Assembly (NCBI GenBank): GCA_018398765.1
Contig: JAHBMJ010000206.1
Span: 1 to 54,171, forward strand
Direction of reading: 5' to 3'
Origin: Chromera velia
Lineage: Eukaryota; Sar; Chromeraceae
DNA: 54,171 bases
In this document: positions 22,793-34,050 of the stretch, in pieces
How positions within the stretch are numbered: position 1 is the first letter of the stretch
Layout: every line of letters begins with the position of its first letter
Translations under genes and position numbers: made by a program
The notes under the pieces: generated by a model
Seen by the model: only the letters and a program-made list of their open reading frames with translations
Told to the model about the DNA's origin: nothing
Database searches by the model: none

Positions 22793-23887
22793 AAGCCTGT
22801 GTGTCTCTGCGTCTTTCTGTCTGCCTGTCTATCTGTCATTCTGTCCATCATTCTGAAAGGAAAAAAGCAAGACAGAAGAAAAAAAGAAGTCATACTGTGT
22901 GTCTGTGTCCGTCTGCAGACCTGGCTATCTGTTGGTTTCCTCCCACTGCTGCGGGGTTTGAGGCGTTGACGTCTCTTCAGAACGAACTCTACAGACAGAG
23001 GGACCGACTAGATGACCACACAATTGCAGGGGGGTACAATCACTGGGGGGTCCGGAGGTGGTCAGTCAGTCAGCGTTGCATTCAATCTTGTGGTTTTCTT
23101 TCTTCTTTCGCGTGCGCATGGAAAGAACGTAACGTGTCTGGAGGTGGGGGAACTAGTTTTGTTTTGCCTGATCTTAGGTAAAAGAGGAGGAAGAAGGAGA
23201 AGAAAAAGGAGGAGGACAAGGACAATTTCTTTCTTGCTGCTATCTCATGTGATTCCGTCCCTCAGAAAGGAAGTCTCTCGCGCGCTGTTGCGTCACTCGC
23301 TCCCCCTAGCTACGAGGTAGAGTGATAGAACAAAGAAAAGAGAACAGAAGACAGCCTTTCACAGGTGGGGTGCACAGTGTATGCACGAATAATTCAATGA
23401 ACCCCATCCTGCAACTCTGCCTGCCTGCAGGTGGGGTTGGAACGAAGTAGCTGCCCCTCGCGATGTGGCAGACCCCTCTCTTTGGGACGCCCTCGCGATC
23501 AAGTTGCCTCCAGGAGCAGACAACCTGCACAGCCTGAGCAAGAATGCCCAGAGGAAGCTGCCCCTCCTTCTGCGCAGCGTCTTTCTCACAGTCAGACAGG
23601 GGATGCAGTGGAAGGAGAAGGCGGAGGACTTGGAGACCTTTTCTGGGGGTCTTTTGGGTTCAATGGATTGGCATCTGCCTGTGTTGGTAATGAGGGAAGT
23701 GCAGAGGGAAGGGGAGAAAGAGGGCGTTTTTCGTCGTGAGTTCTTCTGTCAGACGTTTGACCTTGATTGGGCGGTTTTGAGGTTTCACGAGCAGACGCAG
23801 AAGTGCGTGTTGTGTGAGAAGGGCGCGAGGGGGTTCTCTTCCTGCATGGAAATGGAGCTCGAAAGGCAGAACATCTCATACTCATAG
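20918..23887 (+). CDS. Cys-rich orphan protein with N-terminal hydrophobic signal, six exons, 527 aa
   Basis: Exons 20918-21029, 21151-21436, 21927-22028, 22280-22764, 22919-23060 and 23431-23887 join in phases 1, 2, 2, 1 and 2 without a break; the stop is TAG. All five acceptors are TGCAG, and three donors are GTCAGT. The N-terminus has a hydrophobic core (YSFVLALLASAPEG, about residues 24-38) consistent with a signal peptide or anchor. The rest is rich in Cys (for example LCCAPGG, QCECEWEF, CVLCEKGARGFSSC) and in Trp (GGYNHWGVRRWWGWNEV, which spans the exon 5/6 junction and supports it). I do not recognise a family. A secreted or luminal protein with disulfides is the likeliest reading. Exon 4 carries a Gly/Lys linker near 22565-22595. 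It shares the divergent spacer with the SH3 gene. Confidence 0.78.
22145..22232. repeat. (GT)n-rich intronic tract
   Basis: GTGTG-rich sequence including GGTGTGT iterations inside intron 3 of the Cys-rich gene. Confidence 0.8.
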
Positions 23888-24268
23888 GGGTAGAAGGACG
23901 GAAGGAAGATGTGCCTCATTACAATTATGGCGACAGAAGGGAGAAAAGGCGGGGGAGAGAATGTGTCAATGAGAAGAGGACTTGCTCGGACAAGAAAGAG
24001 ATCTCGATCTTTTGAAAAGCAGAATGACCGAAAAACCGCAGCCTAACAAAAAGGGTGAAAAACAGCAGCAGGAGGAGGAAGAAGTCGAGTGAAGAGAAGG
24101 AAGGCATTGGTCGGACGGCGAGCATGTCTACCTTTTCTTCGTTGTCCCTTTCTGTTCGGTTGCAATATGTCGGAATGTTTCTGCAACTCGTGCAACGCAA
24201 ACCGGATCGTATCTCGTTTTCGCCTGAATCTTTCTTGCATCTCATTCGTTCTTCTTTCCCTCCCTGCC

Positions 24269-24299
<31 letters not shown>

Positions 24300-24506
24300 G
24301 GCTTTCTTTCTATCTCTCTGTACGCGATCCAATTCAACTTAATCTTTTTTGGATGAATTCTTTTCTTTTGTCCGTCTCCACTGTATTTTTCTTCTTCCTG
24401 GTGGGTGAAAGTATGCGACGGTCGGGGGTTCATGCGCTGCACGATCCGGCGTTAATTCGACTGCATGAAATAGATCTCAAATTTTGGATTGACTGTTGTG
24501 ACTGCA

Positions 24507-24583
<77 letters not shown>

Positions 24584-24592
24584 TGGTGGTAG
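24507..24592. repeat. (GT)n microsatellite
   Basis: About 40 GT units with a GCGTGC interruption, followed by GGTGGT triplets. Confidence 0.95.
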
Positions 24593-24917
24593 TGGTGGTG
24601 GAGAGTGTCACGTTGTGGTGGAATGAGAGACACACTGAAAAAAGTGAAAGTTGTGTTGCGCTGTGATTTGAACTGTCGAGACCCAATGAAGGTGAAGGTT
24701 GTGTATGAATTGAATCGACCCGCATTAACTCGGGCGAGATGACCGGTCTGTATGGGTCCGCCGACCCTCCCGGTCTCTTTTTCTTCTTTCCTGCTCCGAC
24801 ACCAACGTGTGGAAGGAAATGATGATGTCGATATTTTTCGAAGTGAGTATGCGTGACAGGAAGGAAATGGGAGACTGCCATTGCGTACATGAACACTCAT
24901 CAGGCGCAGGAATTAAA

Positions 24918-24970
24918 CGTGAAAGAAAGAAAGAAAGAAAGAAAGAAAGAAAAGAAAGAAAGAAAGAAAG
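24918..24970. repeat. (AAAG)n microsatellite
   Basis: Thirteen or so AAAG units with a one-base phase slip in the middle. Confidence 0.9.
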
Positions 24971-26362
24971 CAACGGTATGACTGTGTGCACTGGCTGTCC
25001 CGTCCCCTCCCCCCCTCCCACCTGATGTTCCCTTTCCTTCCGTCCCGCTGCGTGGAAGGTTTGAGGGACATGACTCAGTCCATTCAAAATAAATCAGGGA
25101 GGAAGGGCTGCGGATGTCCTGCAATTTTGTGTTATTGCTTGCATCACACTACTCGACAGTGCGAGAGAGACAGAGAGAGCTGTGTCTGTCTGTTTAATTG
25201 TTGCGTGCCATGCATCGAAGGGATTTATGCCTTGCCGCCATGAATCCTGGGTGCAGTTGTGTCCATATAAGCATGTGATGTACGTCTCTTGCTGCCAAAC
25301 TTTCTTGTTGTGTTATGAAGAAATTCCAACAAACCAAGCCGTGCGGTTTTGCTACGCATGACACCTGTGTCACTGCCGTGTATGCCGGCTCATCCCTGTG
25401 TTCCTCGTTGACTGGTTGGGTCTCTGTTTGCTGTGCAGACTCTGTTACGTTGATGGATCGAGGGCGTGTGAGTGACGTGTCCTCTTTCGTTTCTTCGTTG
25501 CTTCCTTCCCCCCTTCCGTTTCACGCATTGATTGTACATGCATGTGCGAGAAAGTGCGAGCTATCATACCGAGAGAGCGTGTCGCCATTCCCTTTTTTCG
25601 TCTGCATGAATGGATTTTGTCCCAATCGATTGTCTGCATCTGATTCCTCTTTTCTCCGGCCCTTTTTTCTTGACTTCGTCTTGTCTCATCTCATCTGGGT
25701 CTCTCTCTCTTTCCCTCTCTCTTCTTGTTCTTGAATGCTGCATCAACTCCCTCCAATGGTGTGCGAGGGCATGAAAGGAAGAATGTGTGTGTTTCTGGAA
25801 CCACCTTAAATGCCATCGAGGTCTGCCAATTCAAATGGTACCGACTGCCGTTCCGGTCGAGTGGTGGCTCACTTGCTTCTCGGCTATTCGTTAGATCGGC
25901 CTTCGTCTGGTGAGGACTCGGACGAGAACTGCCTTGCAAAATGAGGTACAATGATGAACTCCTATGCTAGCTCGTGTGGTGCCGCTTAAAGGCCCGCTTT
26001 TTGGTCTGTGACGGAGTCAGGCGCTGAAGAAGGAAGAGCGCGTAAGTGCATTGAGGGAGTGGTGCATCCAGACATGCAAAAAGAATCAATCACCGATCGG
26101 AGGTTTCAAAATGTAAAAAAAAATGAAACTATACATACAAATAGAGACTGGTCCGCCGAAAGTCTGGTCGTGAAGGTTCAATTTAACGGAACTTCAAGAT
26201 ACTTTAACTTTTTGTAAGACTCGGAGTGTCAATAATGAATTTTTAGATTTCGTTTGAGCGTTTCAGATTCAAATTTAGAATTAGTTTTTGTATTAATTCA
26301 TTAAAAAAATCTGTTTGCTAATATTTTTATCATTGTTAGTTTTTATAGTTGTATAGATTAAT

Positions 26363-26603
26363 CTAGGCGTCGACTAAAGAAAAAAAAAAAAAAATCCCCC
26401 CAAGCCCTTTACTTTTTTTCTTCTTTTTTTCTTTTGTAGTCAAACAACTGTTGTTTGAGTATTGCATAAGTGTTGTTCATGTGTTGCACAACTGTTGCTT
26501 AGTGTTGGTTAAGGTTAAAAAGTAGAAAGAAGAAAAAGAAAAAAAAGATTTCCCTGAATCACTTATTTTTTTTCTTTTTTTTTTCTTTAGCCGACGCCTA
26601 GAG
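26363..26603. mobile_element. Small inverted-repeat element (MITE-like)
   Basis: The left end CTAGGCGTCGACTAAAGAAA and the right end are inverted copies (right end read inward: CTCTAGGCGTCGGCTAAAG), with one 2-base indel and one mismatch. Each end is bordered by ATTAAT (26357-26362 and 26604-26609), which fits a 6-bp target duplication but is also palindromic. The ~240-bp interior has no coding capacity; it holds A and T homopolymers and degenerate repeats of a GTGTTG / ACTGTTG word near 26445-26510. Non-autonomous DNA transposon is the best reading; the family is unknown. Confidence 0.65.
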
Positions 26604-26886
26604 ATTAATTTCTTAAAAAAGATTCATTCAAATTTATTCAACTAAATTTGAGCACTATATTCAAAACTAATTTCAAAAGTTGAAAGATATACTACTAGGA
26701 TATTGTAAACAAGTCGCTGAAGTTCAGAATAAAACTGTTTCCGACACTAGTTCCGACATGCACTACCTCCCCTGCCTATCACTACAGACGTCTAAAACTA
26801 GGGGCTACCCATTTACTATAGTATGAATGGGTGATCATACTGACAAGTTATTAACAACACTGAAACTATTGCTCCCGGCCATAAAT

Positions 26887-28887
26887 TTAATTCTCTGTCA
26901 ACTGAGAAGAGACCCGCCGGGATCCACGGAGTCCCCCCCGTGGCTTCACAGCTGTAATCATATAAGTCGTACCTACAGGGGGAGAGAAAGCAAAGCGGCG
27001 GAAGGGAAACGAATTTGGGCATTGATGCGAGGAATGGAAAGTTGACGGGGGAGGTGGGGTGAGAGCAAAGACCGAAATCGTATCGAGATGAAGAATCCAA
27101 CCATAGACGAACTGGTAATGGACAGCACGATGTCGACACATTCGTTTCTTGATGACTGTTGGGTAACCGGAGAGAGTGGTGAAGCGGTTTGATTGAAATG
27201 ACAATTTCCTTAAAAAAGAGAAAAGAGTGACGCGAAGCTTCAAATGAAAGAACGCATTGGAGTGCACTATCAATGGATCTGAGGTTGAAGGAAGATCTTC
27301 AACAGACTGGTCGGGGAAGAGGGGAAGGAGAAAAACCGTCCATCTCTTTGTGAAAGTGCCAGCCGTCTCTCTGAAGAGATACAAAACATGTCTCACCGAG
27401 GCCTGATCTTTTTCCCCTTTCGCTTGCCTTTTTCTCTTGATGTTCTTCTTCCAGTCCTCTCTCTATCCTCACCACTCCACTCACCAAAATGTCGACGCCG
27501 CACTTCCTTCACGTCAAAACCGGCCTGCAGGGAGAGAGAGAGAGAGAAACACAGAGAGCCAAAGATCTGTGCGTGCGTGTGTGAGAGAGGGAGAGAGAAA
27601 CCGTGCGCATCCTGCTGTAGTTCTCGTCCCTTTTCTGTTCTGTGCCAAGAGAGGAAGGACCTGGACGAAAAGGGGGAGAGACAATTAAACTCAGACAGAG
27701 ACTGACTGACTGACCTCGTCCACCAAGCTCAAAATGTCGCGATCGTAGAAACACCCAAATCTGTGAGAGACAGGCGTGAGGTGAAAACACATGATCGCTC
27801 ACACGAGCACGAACGCTTTTTCGTCTCGTCCTCGTGGAGTCCCCATCTCAGCCTCATGAGGGCGGGGGGGCATGTAAGGAAAAAGGAAGCCGATCGTGAA
27901 AATGAGGCGCGGACGTAGTGTGGGACTCCTTGAAAGATACGCAAACCCAAAAGAATTCAAGAAAGAAAGGATACACAAGCTTCCGGCTTCTCGTTTTCTT
28001 CTATAATGGCGCATACCTCCACAAAAAACTTAGTCCACGATCAAGGGACCGCAATCCTTCATTCAGCCAATCACTGCTGCCATCTTTCGTCTGGTCTGAG
28101 TGTTTCTCTGTCTGTCTATCTGTCCGTTCTTTCGTTTTGTCATCGATCGAGGACTTTCAAGGATCGGTCATATCGAAATGCCAACTGCTGCCTCAGTCGC
28201 TCTACAGCATCCGTTTCCCTCGCCCTCTGACTCACTGACTTTTTGGCATGTTTAATGGTTTTCTTGTTCAAATAATTCCTGCACCAACAGGCAGAAAAGT
28301 GCACTCAGAGAGAGAGAGAGAGATGTGTGAAAGGCGGGTGGCAATGCTCACAACCCGTGTGGAATTGAGAAAGGTGCAATTTGAGTTGAGTCTCCCCCTC
28401 CTGCCCCTTCAGCTCAACTCAGAGCTTGTTGAAACGAGAGAAGGAGAGATAAGAGGAGAATTAAGGGGCAAGAAAATTGAGGAGAAGGAAATGCGTGCAG
28501 CAAGTCAGATGGCAGTCCCGCGAGGAGACGTACAGTGCTAACTGACTGACGTGATTGCTGGGACCACTGCTTGACCGTGCTCAAGAAGAAGGAGTTCTCC
28601 ATCCTGCAAGCGATCGAACGAATTGACTGACGTTTGTGCTCTTTCAATTCAATTGATCGTTCAATCGCTTCTTCGATCGATCAAAAGAACACACACCGAC
28701 AAAAAAAGGCGATTGTACACACAGGCAGACAGACCACCATCTGTCTTCTCCCCACCCCCTTTCTCTCTTCATCTTTCTTTGCAGATAGACGGATGGCAGA
28801 CGGACTGACGCACGAGTGCGCGCGCGCGCACACACACACACATATATGTATACATATATATATGTTCATACAGACATCCATACATAC

Positions 28888-28925
<38 letters not shown>

Positions 28926-29881
28926 ACGCATGAGAAGCAGACAACGAAAGAATTTCAGCTCACATTCAACAAATTTCGTTGCAATTAAGAGACAGAAGTC
29001 GTTTTGAGCTTATGCGTGCCAGCACGTACGTACTTCGCATCAATGTATGTGTTCCCAAATGACCCTAGTGACTGATTGAGAGGTCAACATGAACACAGAT
29101 GGGCCCAAAAGAACCGATTCCTCCCCAGCAGGTTTTTGCCCCTAGCTCTCACTGGATCTTGGAGGAGAACCAAGCTTCAGCTTACATTTCCCCCCCAAGA
29201 AAGAGGCCGTCTTCAAACGCATGGAGAGACTAAACGGAGGATCGAGCCGACAGACAAAAACCACCTATCCACCCCAGCCAAGCCACGCTGAATTTGCACG
29301 AACGACCACCCCGACGGACGGACGGACCTTCTTGAGGACCCGCCCCATCTCTCTGAGGGACTCTACTGGCTTCTCATAAGAACATATGCCTGAACGCACA
29401 CACACACACACACACACACACGCGCACGCACACACGCACACGCACACGTGTACACTAACATGTACACGGAGGGATCGAAATAGCTGCGCGATGAGTATAC
29501 ATGCCGATGTATAAGGAACGCAAAAGCAGAAGTAAGGGAATTACAAGCAGACAGACGCGTAGGCACTCTCTGCTTTCTCTGTTTCGCCATCCTTACTGCC
29601 CTTTTCACTTTCTTCTCTGTCGTGCCTTTCACATGCTTTCTCAGGATAAAGGAAGAAAAAACAAATCACAATAGAGACAGGACGGCAGTGCAGATTCGCT
29701 TCTGACTTTCTCCCGTTTCCTCCACCGACAACGGCTCAACGAATAAATCTCAAGAAAGGAAACCGACCGACCGACCGACCGACCGACCGACTGACTGACC
29801 GAATGTGTCTACAACACTGTCGAAAGTCTCGTCTGGAAACTCCGTCATCTGCATGCGCGCATTCAGAGAGAGAGAGAGAGA

Positions 29882-29922
<41 letters not shown>

Positions 29923-32900
29923 CGAGAGAGAGAGAGAGAAGGGACTTTAAGGAGGGAAAGGGAGAGGGACAAACAAAAAGAATGGAAGAAGAAGAATAAT
30001 CTCTTCTGTCTGTCTGTCTGTCTTCCGGAATGAGGCACCACCACAATTCTGTAAACATCGTCTTGCACCTCTTCTGTCTCCCCCTCTTCCTGTTGAGTTC
30101 TTTCTCTGCCTTCCAAATGAATCCAAAGGGACAAAACAATCGAAGCGAGAGAAAGATGAGGAGACCCCCATGGCCCTTGTCTCTTTGGGCCTCCCTCCGT
30201 GGGCATGCACTCTTTCTTGCTCTCACCCACCTTCAAACAATTGGAGACGACCAATCTGAGCGGGATGGGGTCTATTTTGGCTGCATCATTTCATTAAAAG
30301 TGATGCAAAACGAAGTAGACCAGTCGGGACGGACTACCGAGGAAATTCGTTTCACAGAAGCAATAATTTGTCCATGTCTGTCCGTTCAGCAGAGGCATTC
30401 CGCCTTTTCAAATATCTTCTTCAGAGAAAAACAAACACACGCACACACACGCACACAGGAACCACGAACGATGCCCTTTTCACCTCCGTTCTTCTCAGAC
30501 ACACTGGTAGAAAAGGAAAGGCACGTTTGTATGAGGTAGAAAAGGCACACAGGAACAAACAAAAGCAGTGCGCAAAAATACCTTTCTTCTGTTCTGCCAC
30601 TTTAAGCATGGGACGGGAGAAGTCTGTACCCTGCATGCACAGCATTGAACCAAGCAATCAAGGAACCAAGCAATCAAGGAAGCAAGCAATCAAGGAACCA
30701 ATCAATCAAGGAACCAAGCAATCAAGGAATCAAGCAATCAAGGAACCAAGCAATCAAGGAAGCAAGCAATCAAGGAACCAATCAACCAAGGAACCAATCA
30801 ATCAAGGAACCAAGCAATCAAGGAAGCAAGCAATCAAGGAACCAATCAATCAAGGAGCCAATCAATCAAGGAACCAATCAATCAAGGAAGCAAGCAATCA
30901 AGGAACCAATCAATCAAGGAACCAATCAATCAAGGAACCAATCAATCAAGGAGCCAATCAATCAAGGAACCAATCAATCAAGGAAGCAAGCAAGCAAGGA
31001 ACCAATCAATCAAGGAACCAATCAATCAAGGAACCAATCAATCAAGGAAGCAAGCAAGCAAGCAAGCAGTCAACAAGACGAACAAGGTAGTAACACAAGT
31101 TGTGAGGAAAGAAGGAAGGAGAAGGCTGAGACAAAAGACATGTACGCCCTCCGCAGCGATGCTTCTCCTGAAGAAGAACAGAAAGGAAAGAAGGAATTTG
31201 GGTCGAGAGAGAGAATCTGCACCCCCCAAAAGAGAGGGAGGGGCTATCGAGGTGTGCGTCCCCTGTTCTGCCCCCAGAGGACAATCTCGCCTTCTGCAGG
31301 TCGCCTCGGGACGTTTTTCTTCTTTCAGAAGTTCTTTTCTGTCTGCCCTCCTAATATAAAGACAGGAGAAGTCAGCTGACCTTCCTTTCTTGCCTTATGG
31401 TGACTTCCTTTCACTCTCAGTAAGCCACACAGTACAGGCAAAGGGCAAAAAGACATTCAGAGACGTGGAAGTCACTACATGCAGACCGTGCAAAGCTAGG
31501 CCGAAGTTGAGCCAGCACAGTTCCCCTGCATGCTCTGAACAAAACATCTGTTCCTTTCCAAAAGCAATGCATTGTCTGTTCTGTTGTGTTCTGTTCTGTT
31601 CTGCCAGTCGATGCCTTCCCACCCTTAGCCAGATTGTCTGTCTGGCTGCGGGGTCGGATCCTCCTCTTTTTTTTCGTTTCTTTTGCTCCGCTCTCTTTTT
31701 GCTTGCTGCTCTTCTCCAGCACTTCATTTCTGTCTGTTTGCCTTGCTGGCTGGCTGGCTGGCATACCGTTATCGATTTTACTTTTGGAAGCAGGTAGTAG
31801 TCAAAATTTCGTCCTGTGCCTGCAGTCAGTCAGGGAGCGTCTCTACCGATCAAGCAAGGGCTTGCAAGGATGGTTGGTTCAATGGTGTGTGTGCATGGAA
31901 ATCCGGAAAGAAATGAGATCGGAGGGAGACCAGTAAAGAAAAGAAAAGGAGAGGCAAGAAGCGAAAAAATATACACCAATCAAAGAGGAGGAAGGGCAAA
32001 GAAAGAACCTGAGATTTCCAGATACCATGCAGACTTTTGGAATGCAGAAAATTGACCGACCGTCGAGGAAGAGAAGACAGACAGGTAAAGGGAATAGAGA
32101 CAAAGAAGCAGGGAGAAAACACACAGAGCAGAGCACATTTGTCGATGGACACTTGACAACCTACATTCCTGTCCATTCTAACGCGATCATACAAGCGGAC
32201 AAAAAGAGAGAAAAAACAAAAACAAAACAAAGAAAGATGAAGGCCGACCCACCGATTGCCACTTCAAGAACGTCTCCCCGTGCTTTCTGAATCAGCCGCC
32301 GTCTCCATCCCTGAACTCCATTGAACTGCATCCACCACACACGCACAAGAACACGCAAAAGATCAGCAACCAGCATTCTCGATTAGGATGTGGCTTTTAA
32401 GGTATCTGTGCAAGCACCGCATCAAACTGTATTCATTATAAAAAGACATGAAAGACAGAGTTTTGGCCGAAACGAACGGCTAGTTTCAGATGCAGTTTCT
32501 TTCCATCAGCCATCGAGGTCGGTCAAAAAGACTGGCACCTCAACACATATACCGACATGTGCTTCGATAAAAAAAACAACACAAACACACTTCGGAGAGG
32601 CTCCCTGATCTGCAAACAGTTGGTCAGTCACACAATCATGAGGAGAAACAAGCAGAGCAAACGCAATAATAAGACACACTCCAGCACACGAACCCCCATC
32701 AAAACCAAACGCCCTTTCCCCGGATCCCACCTCCCTAGTGCATTTTACCGACCGCCTCATCGACATAAACAACGTTGTCGTACACAGTCGCGAGTTTGTC
32801 GAATGTGTCTCTTCTCTCTTTCTCTGCAGCAGACGAAAGGGGAAAGGGAAGGTGGGGGGGCTTCAGGAGAGGAAGAGACTCAATGCACATGATGGACGCT

Positions 32901-33042
32901 CTGCCTACCTCTGCCTGTACACACCTGTCGGAGGACTCTCCTTGTTAGACTTTCTTAACAGAGAGGCATAGCCCAGGTAGAAGCCCCCTGCGACCATCAC
33001 AGCACCCCCCCCGACTGTAGCTGCTGCCCTCCCAAGACTCAT
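26887..33042 (-). CDS. Class I SAM-dependent methyltransferase, membrane-anchored, 13 exons, 262 aa
   Basis: Minus-strand exons: 33042-32925, 32823-32753, 32325-32253, 31819-31767, 30630-30582, 30280-30231, 29848-29800, 29389-29328, 28603-28551, 28278-28240, 27760-27715, 27524-27485, 26972-26887. They total 789 nt, and every join keeps phase. The product starts with a Gly/Ala hydrophobic segment (residues 9-29) that would anchor it in a membrane, then TFDKLATVYDNVV typical of this subfamily. Motif I is LEVAIGTGRNF (83-93); the acidic post-motif I is GTDFSRPML (106-114); FPDETFDSVVDTFG (142-155) with ICSYEKPV follows; then DGELLLLEHG (176-185), FGCFYDRD (207-214), AGFDVKEV (222-229) and HFGTTYMITAVKP. 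This is the UbiE/Methyltransf_11-like group that includes yeast Oms1. The methyl acceptor is unknown. Introns make up 87% of the gene. Confidence 0.9.
28816..28922. repeat. Compound GC/CA/TA/GA microsatellite in intron
   Basis: CGCGCG, CACACA, ATATAT and GAGAGA runs in series inside methyltransferase intron 8. Confidence 0.9.
29397..29451. repeat. (CA)n microsatellite in intron
   Basis: Sits directly upstream of methyltransferase exon 8 (29389 on the minus strand), so it fills the place of the polypyrimidine tract as GT repeats on the coding strand. Confidence 0.9.
29763..29799. repeat. (ACCG/ACTG)n tract at a splice donor
   Basis: Tetranucleotide run GACCGACC... which on the coding strand is the donor GTCAGTCAGTCGGTCGG of methyltransferase intron 7. 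Confidence 0.85.
29864..29940. repeat. (GA)n microsatellite in intron
   Basis: GA run with GACGAGA interruptions in intron 6, about 16 nt upstream of exon 7 on the coding strand. Confidence 0.9.
30651..31075. repeat. 16-bp minisatellite in methyltransferase intron 4
   Basis: About 26 tandem copies of a CAAGCAATCAAGGAAC-type unit with CAATCAAT variants, ending in AAGC repeats. The period is 16 bp and the units lack stop codons, so plus-strand frames stay open for over 200 codons (NQGSKQSRNQ-type). They are antisense to the methyltransferase and are not genes. Confidence 0.95.
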
Positions 33043-34050
33043 CCTCTCTTTCCCTTCTCTGTGGTTTTCTTTTTCCCCTTCTCTCTGTGTTTCCCTCTTT
33101 TTCTGGCCCCTACTCTGAAACTGAAATAGCTACAAGGTCCAGAAGATTTCCAGCCAGACAGTTCTGCCCCAAGGCTCCATCAAGATGACATCAGTCAAAG
33201 ACAAAAAAGAGACGGCACTTGACAAGGAGCACCACAGAGAAACAGACAGGCAAAAAAAAGAACTCCCACTTGCCCCAGTCACTCCAGATGAAGACACGGG
33301 GATTATGGAGAGAAAACTCCACATGAGACCATGCTAGAAAGCGTTCTGACCACAAGGAATGCACACAGACTGGATGGAGACGGAGTGTACACGTACCGGT
33401 GTGTGGAGACGGCTAGGACTGACTTAATTTTGTGCCACGCGTAGAGCTAGGAGCGCGCGCGCTGTGCGAGCGCATTTGTTCAAAACAAAAACTATATATG
33501 CATGCATGTTGCGCATGCGTGCGTGCATGTGCGTGCATGCAATTAATGTGCATATAATGTGCATGCATGCATGAATGCAAGCATATGTTAATTTGATCTC
33601 AAGCATGCAGTTAAATCATCCCGGCCGGCCTATGTGTACAGCTAGCTTGCTGCATGTCTATAGCTGCTAAGATAAGTCAGAAAAGGTGTTCATGAGCTCT
33701 TATCGATTGTCACATGATTTGACAGTGGTCAGCAAACGCAAACCCGCACCGTCGATCTATATATCGCGCACCCGTTCACTGACTCTTTCTGTGGAGACGA
33801 GCTCCACGGAGGAAAGAAAAACGATCTGTGCCCCTGTTGCATTCCCTTTTCACTCAACGAAGCTTCGGGAGTTTCCTTCTAGAAACTTGTTTGAAAGGTG
33901 CTTGACATAACTTTCTTCTCTGTGGCAACACTTCTGCCTACTTTGTCCCATTGTAAACACCCTCACCGCTTTTGTAATTTTGTGTCACTCTTGCACATTT
34001 CCAAATCGATTGACACTGTGAGACAGAGCGAGAGAACGTAGCTGCGTGGG
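33043..34050. promoter_or_regulatory. Divergent intergenic region between methyltransferase and coiled-coil genes
   Basis: About 1 kb between the two start codons, so it holds both promoters. The central part (33440-33620) is an alternating purine/pyrimidine TGCATG/GCATGC/GCGCGC-rich stretch. No clear TATA or initiator could be assigned. Confidence 0.45.
33453..33607. repeat. GCGC/TGCATG-rich alternating sequence
   Basis: Many overlapping GCATGC and TGCATG words and a CGCGCGCG core. It is self-complementary in many registers and could adopt cruciform or Z-DNA forms. Confidence 0.6.

Larger units (their letters stand above)
23888..26356. other. Intergenic stretch with microsatellites, no gene seen
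   Basis: Between the convergent ends of the Cys-rich gene and the methyltransferase gene. Contains (TC)n at 24269-24299, (GT)n at 24507-24592 and (AAAG)n at 24918-24970. Open frames here are short and lack domains or frame-compatible partner exons. From about 26200 the sequence turns AT-rich around the inverted-repeat element. Confidence 0.5.

Noticed and set aside
25315-25913. Plus-strand frames of 139 and 62 codons near 25.3-25.9 kb
   Set aside because: No domain, no paired splice sites of the local type, and composition like the surrounding intergenic DNA.
30368-31379. Plus-strand frames of about 240 codons with NQxxKE repeats
   Set aside because: Encoded by a stop-free 16-bp minisatellite in the fourth intron of the minus-strand methyltransferase.
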